Positions 1 through 6,396 of a DNA stretch of 7,471 bases are shown here, piece by piece (the stretch's first letter is position 1; the number at the start of each line of letters is the position of its first letter). Position numbers and translations under genes: made by a program. This stretch comes from Clostridiaceae bacterium (GTDB lineage: Bacteria; Bacillota_A; Clostridia; Acetivibrionales; Acetivibrionaceae): NCBI GenBank assembly GCA_012513545.1, contig JAAZCB010000634.1:1-7471 (forward strand). The letters are read 5' to 3'. A model generated the notes under the pieces. It had not been told where the DNA came from and ran no database searches. It saw nothing but the letters and a program-made list of their open reading frames with translations.

Positions 1-1686
1 CTCGGCATAGTGCCCGGAAATGTCCTTGTATTCCACAGCTTTCTTTTCCTTGTAAGGTTCTCCGTCGTAGTCCAGAATAGCACCGTTTAAGTCAAAGGAC
101 ACAGGCTTGTCTTTCTTGACTGCATAAACCAGTTTTATTTCTTCTTTCACATCAGGTTCCACTCCAGCCATCTTGGCGTAGATAATGTCTGATCTTCCCA
201 TGTAATACTGAAGCTCTAATCCTATGTTGCTAAAAAAGCTTTCATATACTTTATCAATAGAAATAGCCTCTTTAGTGGACGGGAACTCAACATCGCTGTA
301 CCAGTTCAAATTATAGCTAATTACTTTACCGCTGACAGCATCATACAAAACGTTGATACCATTATCAGGAAAAGGAATTCCGTCTACTTTTCTTACGTAA
401 CTGAAGCTGTATGTTTTCGGTGCTTCACCTTCTTCATCAGGCATTACTATATCATTGTTCGCTTCTTCATATTCTATTTCATTGTATTTCAAAGGGGCAA
501 AATCGGTTAAAAATTTGTCCACAGCCTCTTTTGAAGCCGTTTTGTCATATTTCGCCTTTTCATCAGGCTTATTTGCATTTGCTGCATTAAAGCTTATGAT
601 TTCACCAGTTTTTGCGTTCAAGGATACATATACAGGGTAGTAATCCTCCTCCTCACCCTTGCTTTCCTTCTGAAAATAGAAATTCCAGACAAAATCCTTC
701 TTTACTGGCCAGCTTCTGTTAAGCCCTGCACTTCCAACCTTATAACTGTCATCGAGTCCCAGGATGCTTAGGCTTCTTGCAATTTTCTCAGCCTCATCCT
801 GGTCTAAAAGATTCGAGACCTCATCAATAGCCTTTATTTCCTCGGGACTTAGAACTATCTGGGCCTCGTCTTTCATTGCCGCTTCCTTGGTAAGACCCAT
901 AGTATTGCCGCCCGCACGTACACCGTAAAAATAATTAAGGTTAATTCTTTCACCTGTAAAAGCGTCGATATAATAGTTTGTGTTATATATCGGGGTAAAT
1001 GCCGGGTAAATTCTCATTTCGTCATTTTTAAATGCAACATTGTATGTAAGCCTTAAACCAAGGTTTTTAATGTACGCTTCCTGAGCCTTATCAATGCTTA
1101 TTGCCTTGTCATTCGACGGAAAATTCCCGTCTTTCGTCCATGACTTGTTGTAGCTCTGGAGCTCTCCTGTTTGACGGTTAATGTATACATTAATATAATT
1201 GGCAGGAAAAGGAATTCCGTTATACAATCTGGTGTAATTAAAATAGTATGTTTCGTCATTTATCGACTGCACTGTTTCTTCAGAAATTTTGAGTTCCTTC
1301 AAAATCCCCGGGTTCAGTTTATTTATAATTCCCTCTGCGACAGCCTTTGCCTCCTGTCTGCTTATCTTCGGAAGCTTCTTTATACTGCCATAATCCACAT
1401 AACTGTATTGGTTGAAGCTTAAAATGTCACCTTCGCTGTTAACCGTTGCTGAAATACTTCCGCCCATTTCCTCTTTTGAGTTCCAGTTAAGGTTCCAGAC
1501 TTTTTTATCACCGCTGGTGTTTGCGCTATAGTAAAAGTCCTTCATGCTGTCGGGAATAGGGAAAAACTCCTTTACTCTTTTTATGGCATCTTCCAAACCT
1601 GCGTCACCTGCCGCTGATGTATAAACAGGCATGAATGCCGTAAAAAGCATCACAAACGATAAAACAAGAGCTATTCTTTTATTCAT
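1..1686 (-). CDS. Secreted YcdB/YcdC-repeat protein with C-terminal SLH domain (3' end beyond window)
   Basis: The frame is open from ATG 1686 to the left edge (562 codons visible, no stop), so the C terminus is missing. The start has a good Shine-Dalgarno (AAGGAG, about 9 nt upstream). Residues 1-25 form a signal peptide: MNKR, a hydrophobic core, then TSA before the likely cleavage. Two homologous regions follow, each with a GIPFP motif and an AISIDK motif (residues about 147-217 and 426-496), as expected for the YcdB/YcdC repeat family, which is related to PepSY-type domains. From residue 553 the sequence reads YKDISGHYAE, the usual opening of an SLH repeat, so the protein is probably exported and held on the cell wall by SLH domains. 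The biochemical role of YcdB/YcdC domains is not established; control of secreted proteases is an analogy with PepSY only. Family call fairly sure, function unknown. It has its own ECF-type promoter upstream. Confidence 0.9.
   Translation of the reverse strand, partial: MNKRIALVLSFVMLFTAFMPVYTSAAGDAGLEDAIKRVKEFFPIPDSMKDFYYSANTSGDKKVWNLNWNSKEEMGGSISATVNSEGDILSFNQYSYVDYGSIKKLPKISRQEAKAVAEGIINKLNPGILKELKISEETVQSINDETYYFNYTRLYNGIPFPANYINVYINRQTGELQSYNKSWTKDGNFPSNDKAISIDKAQEAYIKNLGLRLTYNVAFKNDEMRIYPAFTPIYNTNYYIDAFTGERINLNYFYGVRAGGNTMGLTKEAAMKDEAQIVLSPEEIKAIDEVSNLLDQDEAEKIARSLSILGLDDSYKVGSAGLNRSWPVKKDFVWNFYFQKESKGEEEDYYPVYVSLNAKTGEIISFNAANANKPDEKAKYDKTASKEAVDKFLTDFAPLKYNEIEYEEANNDIVMPDEEGEAPKTYSFSYVRKVDGIPFPDNGINVLYDAVSGKVISYNLNWYSDVEFPSTKEAISIDKVYESFFSNIGLELQYYMGRSDIIYAKMAGVEPDVKEEIKLVYAVKKDKPVSFDLNGAILDYDGEPYKEKKAVEYKDISGHYAE
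199..411 (-). repeat. YcdB/YcdC internal repeat, copy B (71 residues)
   Basis: Residues 426-496 of the SLH protein, the partner of copy A at 1036-1248. It keeps the same landmarks at the same spacing (GIPFP at repeat positions 11-15, AISIDK at 49-54). Between the copies lies an acidic, lysine-rich stretch of about 200 residues that includes a further YcdB-like segment. Confidence 0.75.
1036..1248 (-). repeat. YcdB/YcdC internal repeat, copy A (71 residues)
   Basis: Residues 147-217 of the SLH protein. They align without gaps to copy B at 199-411, with about 34 of 71 residues identical by my hand count. Shared landmarks are GIPFP, SYN followed three residues later by W, FPS, and AISIDK. This is a protein-level domain duplication, not a recent DNA duplication. 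Confidence 0.75.
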
Positions 1687-1711
1687 GATATCTCACTCCT
1701 TGTATTTTTTT

Positions 1712-1749
1712 ACTCAACTTACCATAAAGCATAATGCGTAAAATTGAGT
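1712..1749 (-). promoter_or_regulatory. Hairpin in the 5' leader of the SLH-protein gene
   Basis: Between the -10 box and the ribosome binding site, ACTCAA (1712-1717) pairs with TTGAGT (1744-1749). Inside this, TTAC (1719-1722) pairs with GTAA (1738-1741). If transcription starts near 1757, the stem sits close to the 5' end of the mRNA and leaves the Shine-Dalgarno at 1696-1701 free. It could stabilise the transcript or be a weak operator; no known riboswitch is recognised. Confidence 0.35.
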
Positions 1750-1763
1750 TATTTATATATTAA

Positions 1764-1789
1764 GACGGTTATACTGAATAAAAGGTTCC
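1764..1789 (-). promoter_or_regulatory. ECF-sigma-type promoter for the SLH-protein gene
   Basis: On the minus strand GGAACC (1784-1789) is followed after exactly 16 nt by CGTC (1764-1767). This is the GGAAC/TGAAAC-N16-CGTC layout of Firmicute ECF (extracytoplasmic function) sigma promoters such as SigM/SigV/SigW targets. The expected start near 1757 gives a leader of about 70 nt. I see no convincing sigma-A promoter nearby. An envelope-stress sigma factor would fit a cell-surface product. Which ECF factor is involved cannot be told from the window. Confidence 0.6.
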
Positions 1790-1919
1790 ATATAAAAAAA
1801 TTATTTAGAATTCATACTAAAAGAGTATCCACAAATTGCCTATGCAAGCTGAAAACCAAGGAATACCTATGATTTAACAGACTCTAAGTATTTGTATGCT
1901 AACTGGTATTTGAGAAACA

Positions 1920-2729
1920 CTATTCTTTTATAAGATTAATAACAGTTATCTCGGGATGGGTAAAAAATCTGAGGGGAAAGACATTTGTACCAACACCTTT
2001 GCTGACATATACTTTGGTATAGTCGGTCTCAACCATACCGCTCCTGTATTTTTGACCATAATTTGAAGGAATATAGGGAGCCCAAAGTCCAAATAAAGTT
2101 ATCTGTCCTCCGTGGGTATGTCCGCTTAGGACAATATCAATTTTATTGTTTTTTATTTTTTCGGCATAATCAGGATTATGAGACAGTAAAATAACAAAAT
2201 CCTCTTCCTGTACATCATTTACAGTAGGTCCAATATCTTTTCGTCCAAAATAAAGGTCATCCACTCCTCCTATTTTGATCCCTCCATCTTTTACCGAAAC
2301 CCACTCAGCTTTGTTTTTAAGAAGAGTAATGCCTGCTTTCTTCATTTCTTCTTCCACCATTGATACATCCTTCGAGTGGTCGTGATTTCCAAGAACTCCG
2401 AACACTCCAAGAGGTGCATTCAAGTATTGAAGCTCTTCAAAGCATGGCTTTATATATTTAGCATCATTTTCCACATAGTCGCCACCTAGAAGTATAATAT
2501 CAGGCTTCAAACTGTTTATCCTATTAACAAGCTTTCCAATTCTCTTTTTGGAGAAATGAGGTCCATGATGTATGTCAGAAACAAAAACAATCTTTTTACT
2601 GTCAAAGGGCAAAGGAATATCGCTATCCTTTAAATCAACTGTTTTTATTAAAAGCATATATGACTCTGCAAACATATACACTACTGTAACCACAATAAAT
2701 ATCAATATCCTGAGTATAATTTTCTTCAT
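1920..2729 (-). CDS. Membrane-anchored YkuE/YaeI-type metallophosphoesterase
   Basis: A calcineurin-like phosphoesterase of 269 aa, full length for the YkuE/YaeI group. All metal-site blocks are present in order: DIHHG (Asp52, His54), GGD (Asp84), GNHD (Asn115, His116), SHNPD (His184) and GHTHGG (His204, His206). These ligands form a dinuclear metal centre, usually Mn/Fe, that hydrolyses phosphomonoesters or diesters. Residues 4-28 are a hydrophobic segment without a cleavage site or twin-arginine motif, so I infer an N-terminal anchor with the enzyme outside the membrane. B. subtilis YkuE, by contrast, is a Tat substrate. Relatives are often named UDP-2,3-diacylglucosamine pyrophosphatase-like, but that substrate is unlikely in a Gram-positive. 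The start has AAGGA six nt upstream. The gene is divergent from the amidase gene. No convincing intrinsic terminator follows it. Confidence 0.9.
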   Translation of the reverse strand: MKKIILRILIFIVVTVVYMFAESYMLLIKTVDLKDSDIPLPFDSKKIVFVSDIHHGPHFSKKRIGKLVNRINSLKPDIILLGGDYVENDAKYIKPCFEELQYLNAPLGVFGVLGNHDHSKDVSMVEEEMKKAGITLLKNKAEWVSVKDGGIKIGGVDDLYFGRKDIGPTVNDVQEEDFVILLSHNPDYAEKIKNNKIDIVLSGHTHGGQITLFGLWAPYIPSNYGQKYRSGMVETDYTKVYVSKGVGTNVFPLRFFTHPEITVINLIKE

Positions 2730-2759
2730 CTATATTCCTTCTTCCGGATGTAACTTCCA

Positions 2760-2779
2760 AGTATTATTTTCATAATACT
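2760..2779. repeat. Hyphenated palindrome over the -10 region of the phosphoesterase gene
   Basis: AGTATTAT (2760-2767) and ATAATACT (2772-2779) are perfect 8-nt inverted arms around a 4-nt centre, TTTC. The right arm contains the likely -10 box and the site spans the expected transcription start. It could be an operator or a leader hairpin. Confidence 0.4.
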
Positions 2780-2800
2780 ACAGAAACAGAAAGTATGCAA
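2772..2800 (-). promoter_or_regulatory. Probable sigma-A promoter of the phosphoesterase gene
   Basis: Minus-strand TTGCAT (2795-2800) lies 17 nt before TATTAT (2772-2777). The -10 matches consensus at 5 of 6 and the -35 at 3 of 6. Transcription would start near 2765, giving a leader of about 35 nt. Confidence 0.5.
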
Positions 2801-2860
2801 AACAGACATCCATAAAATTAATTCTTCTAAAATTATTTTTCTATACTTTCCATGGATTCT

Positions 2861-2882
2861 TATTCATATAATTTTATGAATA
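2861..2882. repeat. Hyphenated palindrome over the -10 region of the amidase gene
   Basis: TATTCATA (2861-2868) and TATGAATA (2875-2882) are perfect 8-nt inverted arms around a 6-nt centre. The plus-strand TATAAT at 2867-2872 sits in the middle, so a bound protein would block the -10 box. The site ends 6 nt before the Shine-Dalgarno of the amidase gene. Confidence 0.4.
2867..2872 (+). promoter_or_regulatory. Candidate -10 box of the amidase gene
   Basis: A perfect TATAAT about 30 nt upstream of the ATG. No good -35 hexamer is found at 16-18 nt, so this is either an activator-dependent promoter or a chance match in A/T-rich DNA. Confidence 0.35.
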
Positions 2883-2901
2883 TAGTATAAGGAGTAATGT
2901 C

Positions 2902-4011
2902 ATGTTTGTGTTTTTAGTATTTAAAAAATCCTTCCTGATCAGTTTTATATTAATTGCGGTTATTTGTATTTTCAGCATGTCTCTATACAGCACCTCAGAT
3001 ACCCTTCCTTGTATAGCAATTGATGAGGAGCATATAAGCTTGATTGAAAACATACTTGAACTGAGAAACAAAGCCTTTCTTGATAAAGACATTGACTCAA
3101 TTGAAAAACTGAACGACAAGAATACCAAACTAGGTACCTGGGCATATGAGCATCAGCTGAAAAAGATGAAGTACCTTCATCTTTTTGCCGATAAACAGGG
3201 TATTACATTTACAAACATAAAATCTAAAGTAAAAATAAGATATATTAAAAAAAGAGCTTCAGGCTATTCTTATAATTTTATAGCTTCTACCGAATACATG
3301 TATACCTATGAAAATAGCCCTGAAACCATCAATTTGTTCCGAATAGGAACTTATCACTCCTTAAACCTTGACAACTTCAATGATTTGCAGCTTATAACCA
3401 AAGAGTGGTATACAGATCCGTTTGCAGACTCTTTAAACCTGGATAATATCAAGACTGATGAATTTAAGAAATTCCTTCTCTCATTAAGCCCCAGGAACTT
3501 TTCAAACCTTAATGAGAGGAGAATCAGCGCTGTTCAATATGCAGATCAATATTGCGGTGTCGCTGCGGATGAAGAATATGGATTTTCCTACAATAAAAAA
3601 TACAAGGACTATAATCCCCTGGGCGGTGACTGTGCAAACTTTGCCTCACAGGTCCTTTACGAGGGTGCCAAATTTAAGAAAAACGGTACCTGGAAATATG
3701 AAAAGGACGGCAGTAAGGCATGGGTTAACGCACATGCCTTCAACAGCTATATGCTAAACAGCAACAGAGCCTCCTTGATAGCACGGGGCTCTTACAATAA
3801 AGTTTTTAAAGAATCCTTCAAACTTCTTCCCGGTGACTATGTAGCTTATGAAAAGAAAGGAAAGGTTACACACATTTCTGTTGTAACAGGGGCTGACTCA
3901 AAGGGCTACACTCTTGTTAACTGTCACAATACAGACAGATACAGAGTGCCATGGGATTTGGGCTGGAGCAACAAGAATATAACCTTCTGGCTTGTCCGGG
4001 TAAACTATTAG
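2902..4011 (+). CDS. Membrane-anchored amidase_6-type cysteine amidase
   Basis: 369 aa. Residues 7-30 are a strongly hydrophobic segment after two lysines, read as a signal anchor or uncleaved signal. Residues 40-200 have no recognised domain: a mixed alpha/beta region with many Lys and Asp. From about residue 207 comes the putative amidase domain (amidase_6, an NlpC/P60-like cysteine peptidase fold). It opens with AVQYADQYC and then reads YNPLGGDCANFASQ with the probable nucleophile Cys244. GDYVAY is followed by THISVVTG with the probable catalytic His324, and CHNTDR (341-346) closes the active site. The pattern predicts hydrolysis of an amide bond outside the membrane, probably in cell-wall peptide; the substrate is inference. 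The start is supported by AAGGAG seven nt upstream. The gene is a single transcription unit, divergent from the phosphoesterase gene and convergent with rpmE. Confidence 0.85.
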   Translation: MFVFLVFKKSFLISFILIAVICIFSMSLYSTSDTLPCIAIDEEHISLIENILELRNKAFLDKDIDSIEKLNDKNTKLGTWAYEHQLKKMKYLHLFADKQGITFTNIKSKVKIRYIKKRASGYSYNFIASTEYMYTYENSPETINLFRIGTYHSLNLDNFNDLQLITKEWYTDPFADSLNLDNIKTDEFKKFLLSLSPRNFSNLNERRISAVQYADQYCGVAADEEYGFSYNKKYKDYNPLGGDCANFASQVLYEGAKFKKNGTWKYEKDGSKAWVNAHAFNSYMLNSNRASLIARGSYNKVFKESFKLLPGDYVAYEKKGKVTHISVVTGADSKGYTLVNCHNTDRYRVPWDLGWSNKNITFWLVRVNY

Positions 4012-4047
4012 CTAAGCAGGAGGTCTAAATAATTAAATAAAACAAAA

Positions 4048-4080
4048 CAAGAAGACAAACTCTAAAAAAATGTCTTCCTG
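4048..4080 (-). terminator. Intrinsic terminator between rpmE and the amidase gene (best in the rpmE direction)
   Basis: On the minus strand CAGGAAGACA (4071-4080) pairs with TGTCTTCTTG (4048-4057), a 10-bp stem with one G-U, around a 13-nt loop. A U-rich run (TTGTTTTGTTTTATTT) follows at once. In the plus direction the same stem has an A/C mismatch and the next bases are not U-rich; a T8 run comes only at 4101-4108. It therefore ends the rho-rpmE transcript well and the amidase transcript less well. Confidence 0.7.
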
Positions 4081-4106
4081 CTTCTTAATAATAATAATTA
4101 TTTTTT

Positions 4107-4313
4107 TTACTTATCAACAATTCCAAATCTCTTTTTAAACTTATCAACACGTCCGCCAGTGTCTATAAGCTTCTGTTTACCTGTAAAGAAAGGATGACAA
4201 CTCGAACAAATTTCAACATGAACATCCTTCTTTGTTGAACCTGTTTCATAAGCTGCACCACAGGCACATTTTATAACAGTCTTTTCGTATTTTGGATGAA
4301 TACCTTCTCTCAT
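4107..4313 (-). CDS. rpmE: 50S ribosomal protein L31, zinc-binding (C+) type
   Basis: A 68-aa protein with the full L31 pattern: [10 protein letters not shown] at the N terminus, CACG (Cys16, Cys18), CSSC (Cys36, Cys39) and FFTGKQK followed by [11 protein letters not shown]. The four cysteines bind one zinc, so this is the zinc-dependent paralogue type that can also act as a zinc store. A GTG at 4322 in the same frame would add three residues, but it has no spaced Shine-Dalgarno. The ATG at 4313 has AAGGTG six nt upstream and gives the usual L31 length, so I chose it. rpmE directly after rho is a common order in Firmicutes. The two are probably co-transcribed, although the 148-bp gap could hold a second promoter that I cannot identify with confidence. 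Confidence 0.95.
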   Translation of the reverse strand: MREGIHPKYEKTVIKCACGAAYETGSTKKDVHVEICSSCHPFFTGKQKLIDTGGRVDKFKKRFGIVDK

Positions 4314-4372
4314 CTTTTTCACCTTCTTTCACATAACCTTAAAAAATACAATTTTGCCGTTCTTTTATTATT

Positions 4373-4392
4373 AATATATTAATCAATATATT
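4373..4392. repeat. A/T-only palindrome in the rho-rpmE gap
   Basis: AATATATT (4373-4380), spacer AATC, AATATATT (4385-4392). Each arm is itself a palindrome, so this is both a direct and an inverted repeat. It has no U-tract on the minus strand and is too A/T-rich to act as a strong terminator. It may be an mRNA processing hairpin or chance. Confidence 0.25.
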
Positions 4393-4461
4393 TTATACGT
4401 TAACATATTGTATTTATGGCGCAACAAACATTTTAACATAATTATCTTGTTCATGCAAGAA

Positions 4462-5550
4462 CTATTTTTCAACAAATGCCACATTAATGCTGTTAACAAA
4501 CTCGACATTGGTTTTTGTCTGCATCAGGCGGTTTATAATCATTTCAGCTACCTCTGCGGTTCCCATATTGCTCATTGCCTTTCTTATAGCCCAGATGCTT
4601 TCAAGTTCCCTTTGATCAAGGAGAAGCTCTTCTCTTCTTGTTCCGGACCTGTTAATGTCAATTGCAGGGAATATTCTTTTTTCAGACAACCTTCTATCGA
4701 GGTGAAGTTCCATATTACCGGTTCCCTTGAACTCTTCAAATATAACATCGTCCATTCTGCTTCCGGTTTCAATAAGAGCAGTCGCCATTATGGTAAGACT
4801 TCCGCCATTTTCAATATTCCTGGCCGCACCGAAAAATCTCTTCGGCTTATGAAGTGCACCGGGGTCAAGTCCTCCCGACAGGGTTCTTCCCGTTGGAGGT
4901 ATGGTAAGATTATAAGCCCTTGCAAGCCTTGTTATACTGTCTAGCAGAATAACAACATCCTTCTTCTGTTCGACAAGCCTTTGAGCCCTTTCCAAAACCA
5001 TTTCGGCAACTTTTATATGGTGTTCCGGCACTTCATCAAAAGTGGAATAAATAACTTCCCCTTTTATGGAACGCTGCATGTCTGTAACTTCTTCCGGCCT
5101 TTCGTCGATAAGAAGAACAATAAGCTCTATTTCAGGATAATTGTTGGTTATCGCATTGGCAATCTTCTTTAAGAGAATCGTTTTACCTGCTTTAGGAGGT
5201 GAAACAATCATTCCGCGCTGACCTTTTCCGATAGGTGCTATTAGATCTATCAATCTTGTTGATAACTCTCTTGGTGACGTTTCAAGAGTAATTCTCTGTT
5301 CAGGATATATAGGAGTCAAGTATTCAAATGGAGTTCTCCTGGTAGCAGCTTCCGGGGGATCACCATTTACAGTCTGCACATATAGCAATGCCTGAAACTT
5401 TTCTCCCTCTTTAGGAATTCTGCCTTTACCTTTTATCTTGTCTCCGGTCTTAAGATTAAACCTTCTGATTTGCGAAGGTGATACATATACATCCTTAGGT
5501 CCGGATAAATAATTATCACTCCTTAAAAAGCCATAACCATCAGGAAGCAC
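4462..5550 (-). CDS. rho: Rho C-terminal piece: RNA-binding fold and complete ATPase motor
   Basis: 362 codons from a GTG at 5550 to TAG. The first 60 residues are the primary RNA-binding fold, with GYGFLR as the RNP-like strand and [18 protein letters not shown] at its end. A start at this GTG would lose the opening strand (GVLE). The motor is complete: Walker A SPPKAGKT (117-124), the catalytic ERPEEVTDM region, Walker B VVILLDS, Q-loop SGGLDPGAL with [11 protein letters not shown]-loop TGSRMDD, and the arginine-finger block [14 protein letters not shown] use and helicase action are therefore predicted to be intact if this part is made. The GTG is the only plausible restart soon after the amber codon; a purine run (GAGGGAG) lies 8 nt upstream of it. 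The next in-frame ATG is just before Walker A, too late for RNA binding. Confidence 0.8.
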   Translation of the reverse strand: MLPDGYGFLRSDNYLSGPKDVYVSPSQIRRFNLKTGDKIKGKGRIPKEGEKFQALLYVQTVNGDPPEAATRRTPFEYLTPIYPEQRITLETSPRELSTRLIDLIAPIGKGQRGMIVSPPKAGKTILLKKIANAITNNYPEIELIVLLIDERPEEVTDMQRSIKGEVIYSTFDEVPEHHIKVAEMVLERAQRLVEQKKDVVILLDSITRLARAYNLTIPPTGRTLSGGLDPGALHKPKRFFGAARNIENGGSLTIMATALIETGSRMDDVIFEEFKGTGNMELHLDRRLSEKRIFPAIDINRSGTRREELLLDQRELESIWAIRKAMSNMGTAEVAEMIINRLMQTKTNVEFVNSINVAFVEK

Positions 5551-5631
5551 CTCTAAAACTCCCTCAACAGGATCATCACTTTCAATCTTCTCAAAGCCAT
5601 TACCCTGAGGATTGTTTTCATTATCTCTTCT

Positions 5632-5634
5632 CTA
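5632..5634 (-). other. In-frame amber (TAG) codon inside rho
   Basis: The context is RYVE-TAG-RRDNE in the same frame on both sides. A single base change from CAG (Gln), GAG (Glu) or AAG (Lys) would give it; a C-to-T transition from CAG is the simplest guess. I see no hairpin immediately downstream that would suggest SECIS-like or pyrrolysine-type recoding. Confidence 0.85.
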
Positions 5635-6255
5635 TTCAACATATCTTTTTTCAACTCTGGGTTTTTCAGCCTCAACTTCAATTTTAACATCAGGCTTTTG
5701 TTCTCGTTTTTCTTCAGCCTTTTGAAAGTAATTTTTCTGAACCGGAGGCACATCTTTAACAGGTTCCTTTTCTTCAATTGGTTCAACAGCCTGAATCTTA
5801 TCCTGCCCGGCTTTCTGATCCTTATCCGGATTATTGTCCTCAACGGTATCCCCAGCTTTTTCCGGTTCCTTTGAAGTCTCACGTGAAGGCTCATTTACAA
5901 CTTCCTCAACAGGTTTTACAGTTTTGGGCCTTCCTCTTTTTGATTTCCTCAATACAACATTGGTTTCCTGCGACTGCGTGGGCTCAGAGTCTTGTCTGTC
6001 CTTTGCAACATCTATCGTACCTTCTTCTTCCCGGTCTTTCGCCTCATTGCTATCCGGTTTTCTTTCCAAAGTTTCAGACGCTTTTGCTTCCTGTATATTT
6101 CTTTCAACGGTATTATCAGGTGTATTGATTCCATGTTCCAATATTTTTTCAATCAAGTCATTTTTTTTATATCTCGATATGTTTTTTAAACCCATCATCT
6201 TCGCTATATACCGTAAATCTTCCAGCGTCTTGTCTCTAAGATTAATATCCTCCAT
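5632..6255 (-). CDS. rho: Rho N-terminal piece: Rho_N domain plus charged linker
   Basis: 207 codons from ATG 6255 to the in-frame TAG. Residues 10-42 (TLEDLRYIAKMMGL, then KKNDLIEKILE) are a typical Rho_N/SAP-like helical domain, found at the start of bacterial Rho and thought to help RNA binding. Residues 45-207 are low-complexity: rich in Glu, Lys, Pro, Asp and Gln, poor in hydrophobics, with almost no aromatics, and so probably disordered. Such insertions between Rho_N and the RNA-binding fold are common in clostridial and actinobacterial Rho. KSKRGRPK (104-111) resembles an AT-hook. If translation really stops at the TAG, this fragment would be made alone, without ATPase and with at most weak nucleic-acid binding. 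Confidence 0.8.
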   Translation of the reverse strand: MEDINLRDKTLEDLRYIAKMMGLKNISRYKKNDLIEKILEHGINTPDNTVERNIQEAKASETLERKPDSNEAKDREEEGTIDVAKDRQDSEPTQSQETNVVLRKSKRGRPKTVKPVEEVVNEPSRETSKEPEKAGDTVEDNNPDKDQKAGQDKIQAVEPIEEKEPVKDVPPVQKNYFQKAEEKREQKPDVKIEVEAEKPRVEKRYVE

Positions 6256-6330
6256 ATTACACCACCTTACTTATACATAATATATATTTCCAATTAATAG
6301 GGAGTTCATTCAATCAGATAATTATAGTAA

Positions 6331-6352
6331 AACCTTTATATCCAGAAAGGTT
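6331..6352 (-). promoter_or_regulatory. Hairpin in the rho leader
   Basis: Perfect 7-bp stem AACCTTT/AAAGGTT (arms 6346-6352 and 6331-6337) with an 8-nt loop. The next bases on the minus strand (TTACTATAAT) are only partly U-rich, so it is a weak terminator at best. rho is self-regulated through its leader in E. coli and B. subtilis; whether this stem serves that purpose is inference. Confidence 0.4.
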
Positions 6353-6396
6353 AATACTTCGAGGAGAATCTTTGAGTATCTCTATAAGCAATAGCT

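Larger units (their letters stand above)
4462..6255 (-). pseudogene. rho: Transcription termination factor rho, one frame interrupted by a TAG codon
   Basis: The ATG at 6255 (AAGGTGG six nt upstream) and the TAG at 4462-4464 bound 597 codons in a single frame, of which codon 208 is TAG (5632-5634). Read through, the product is a normal clostridial Rho in order: Rho_N helical domain (about 10-42), a charged disordered insertion (about 45-215), a cold-shock-like RNA-binding fold (about 229-300), and the hexameric RecA-type ATPase. Rho is the RNA-dependent helicase that ends transcription and limits antisense RNA. It is dispensable in many Firmicutes, so loss is tolerable. Apart from the amber codon I see no frameshift, missing motif or decay. 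That favours a very recent mutation, a sequencing error, read-through, or a functional split. The label pseudogene is provisional; the two pieces are listed separately. rpmE follows and a consensus promoter precedes. Confidence 0.8.

Noticed and set aside
1814..1828. ATACT/AGTAT hairpin as terminator of the phosphoesterase gene
   Set aside because: The stem is only 5 A/T-rich pairs and the T7 run lies well downstream of it, so it is not a convincing intrinsic terminator.
4408..4944. A 178-codon plus-strand ORF antisense to the rho ATPase region
   Set aside because: The opposite strand encodes highly conserved Rho motifs; this is a shadow.
5553..5894. A 113-codon minus-strand ORF overlapping rho
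   Set aside because: It is very rich in Arg, Lys and Leu, lies in another frame of the repetitive rho linker, and is a shadow of that gene.
5834..6280. A 148-codon plus-strand ORF antisense to the rho linker
   Set aside because: Ser/Phe-rich translation of the complement of Glu/Lys codons; no ribosome binding site and no domain.
6271..6309. Twelve-codon leader peptide (MNSLLIGNIYYV) ending before the rho ribosome binding site
   Set aside because: No Shine-Dalgarno and no run of regulatory codons; chance ORF in A/T-rich DNA is likelier.
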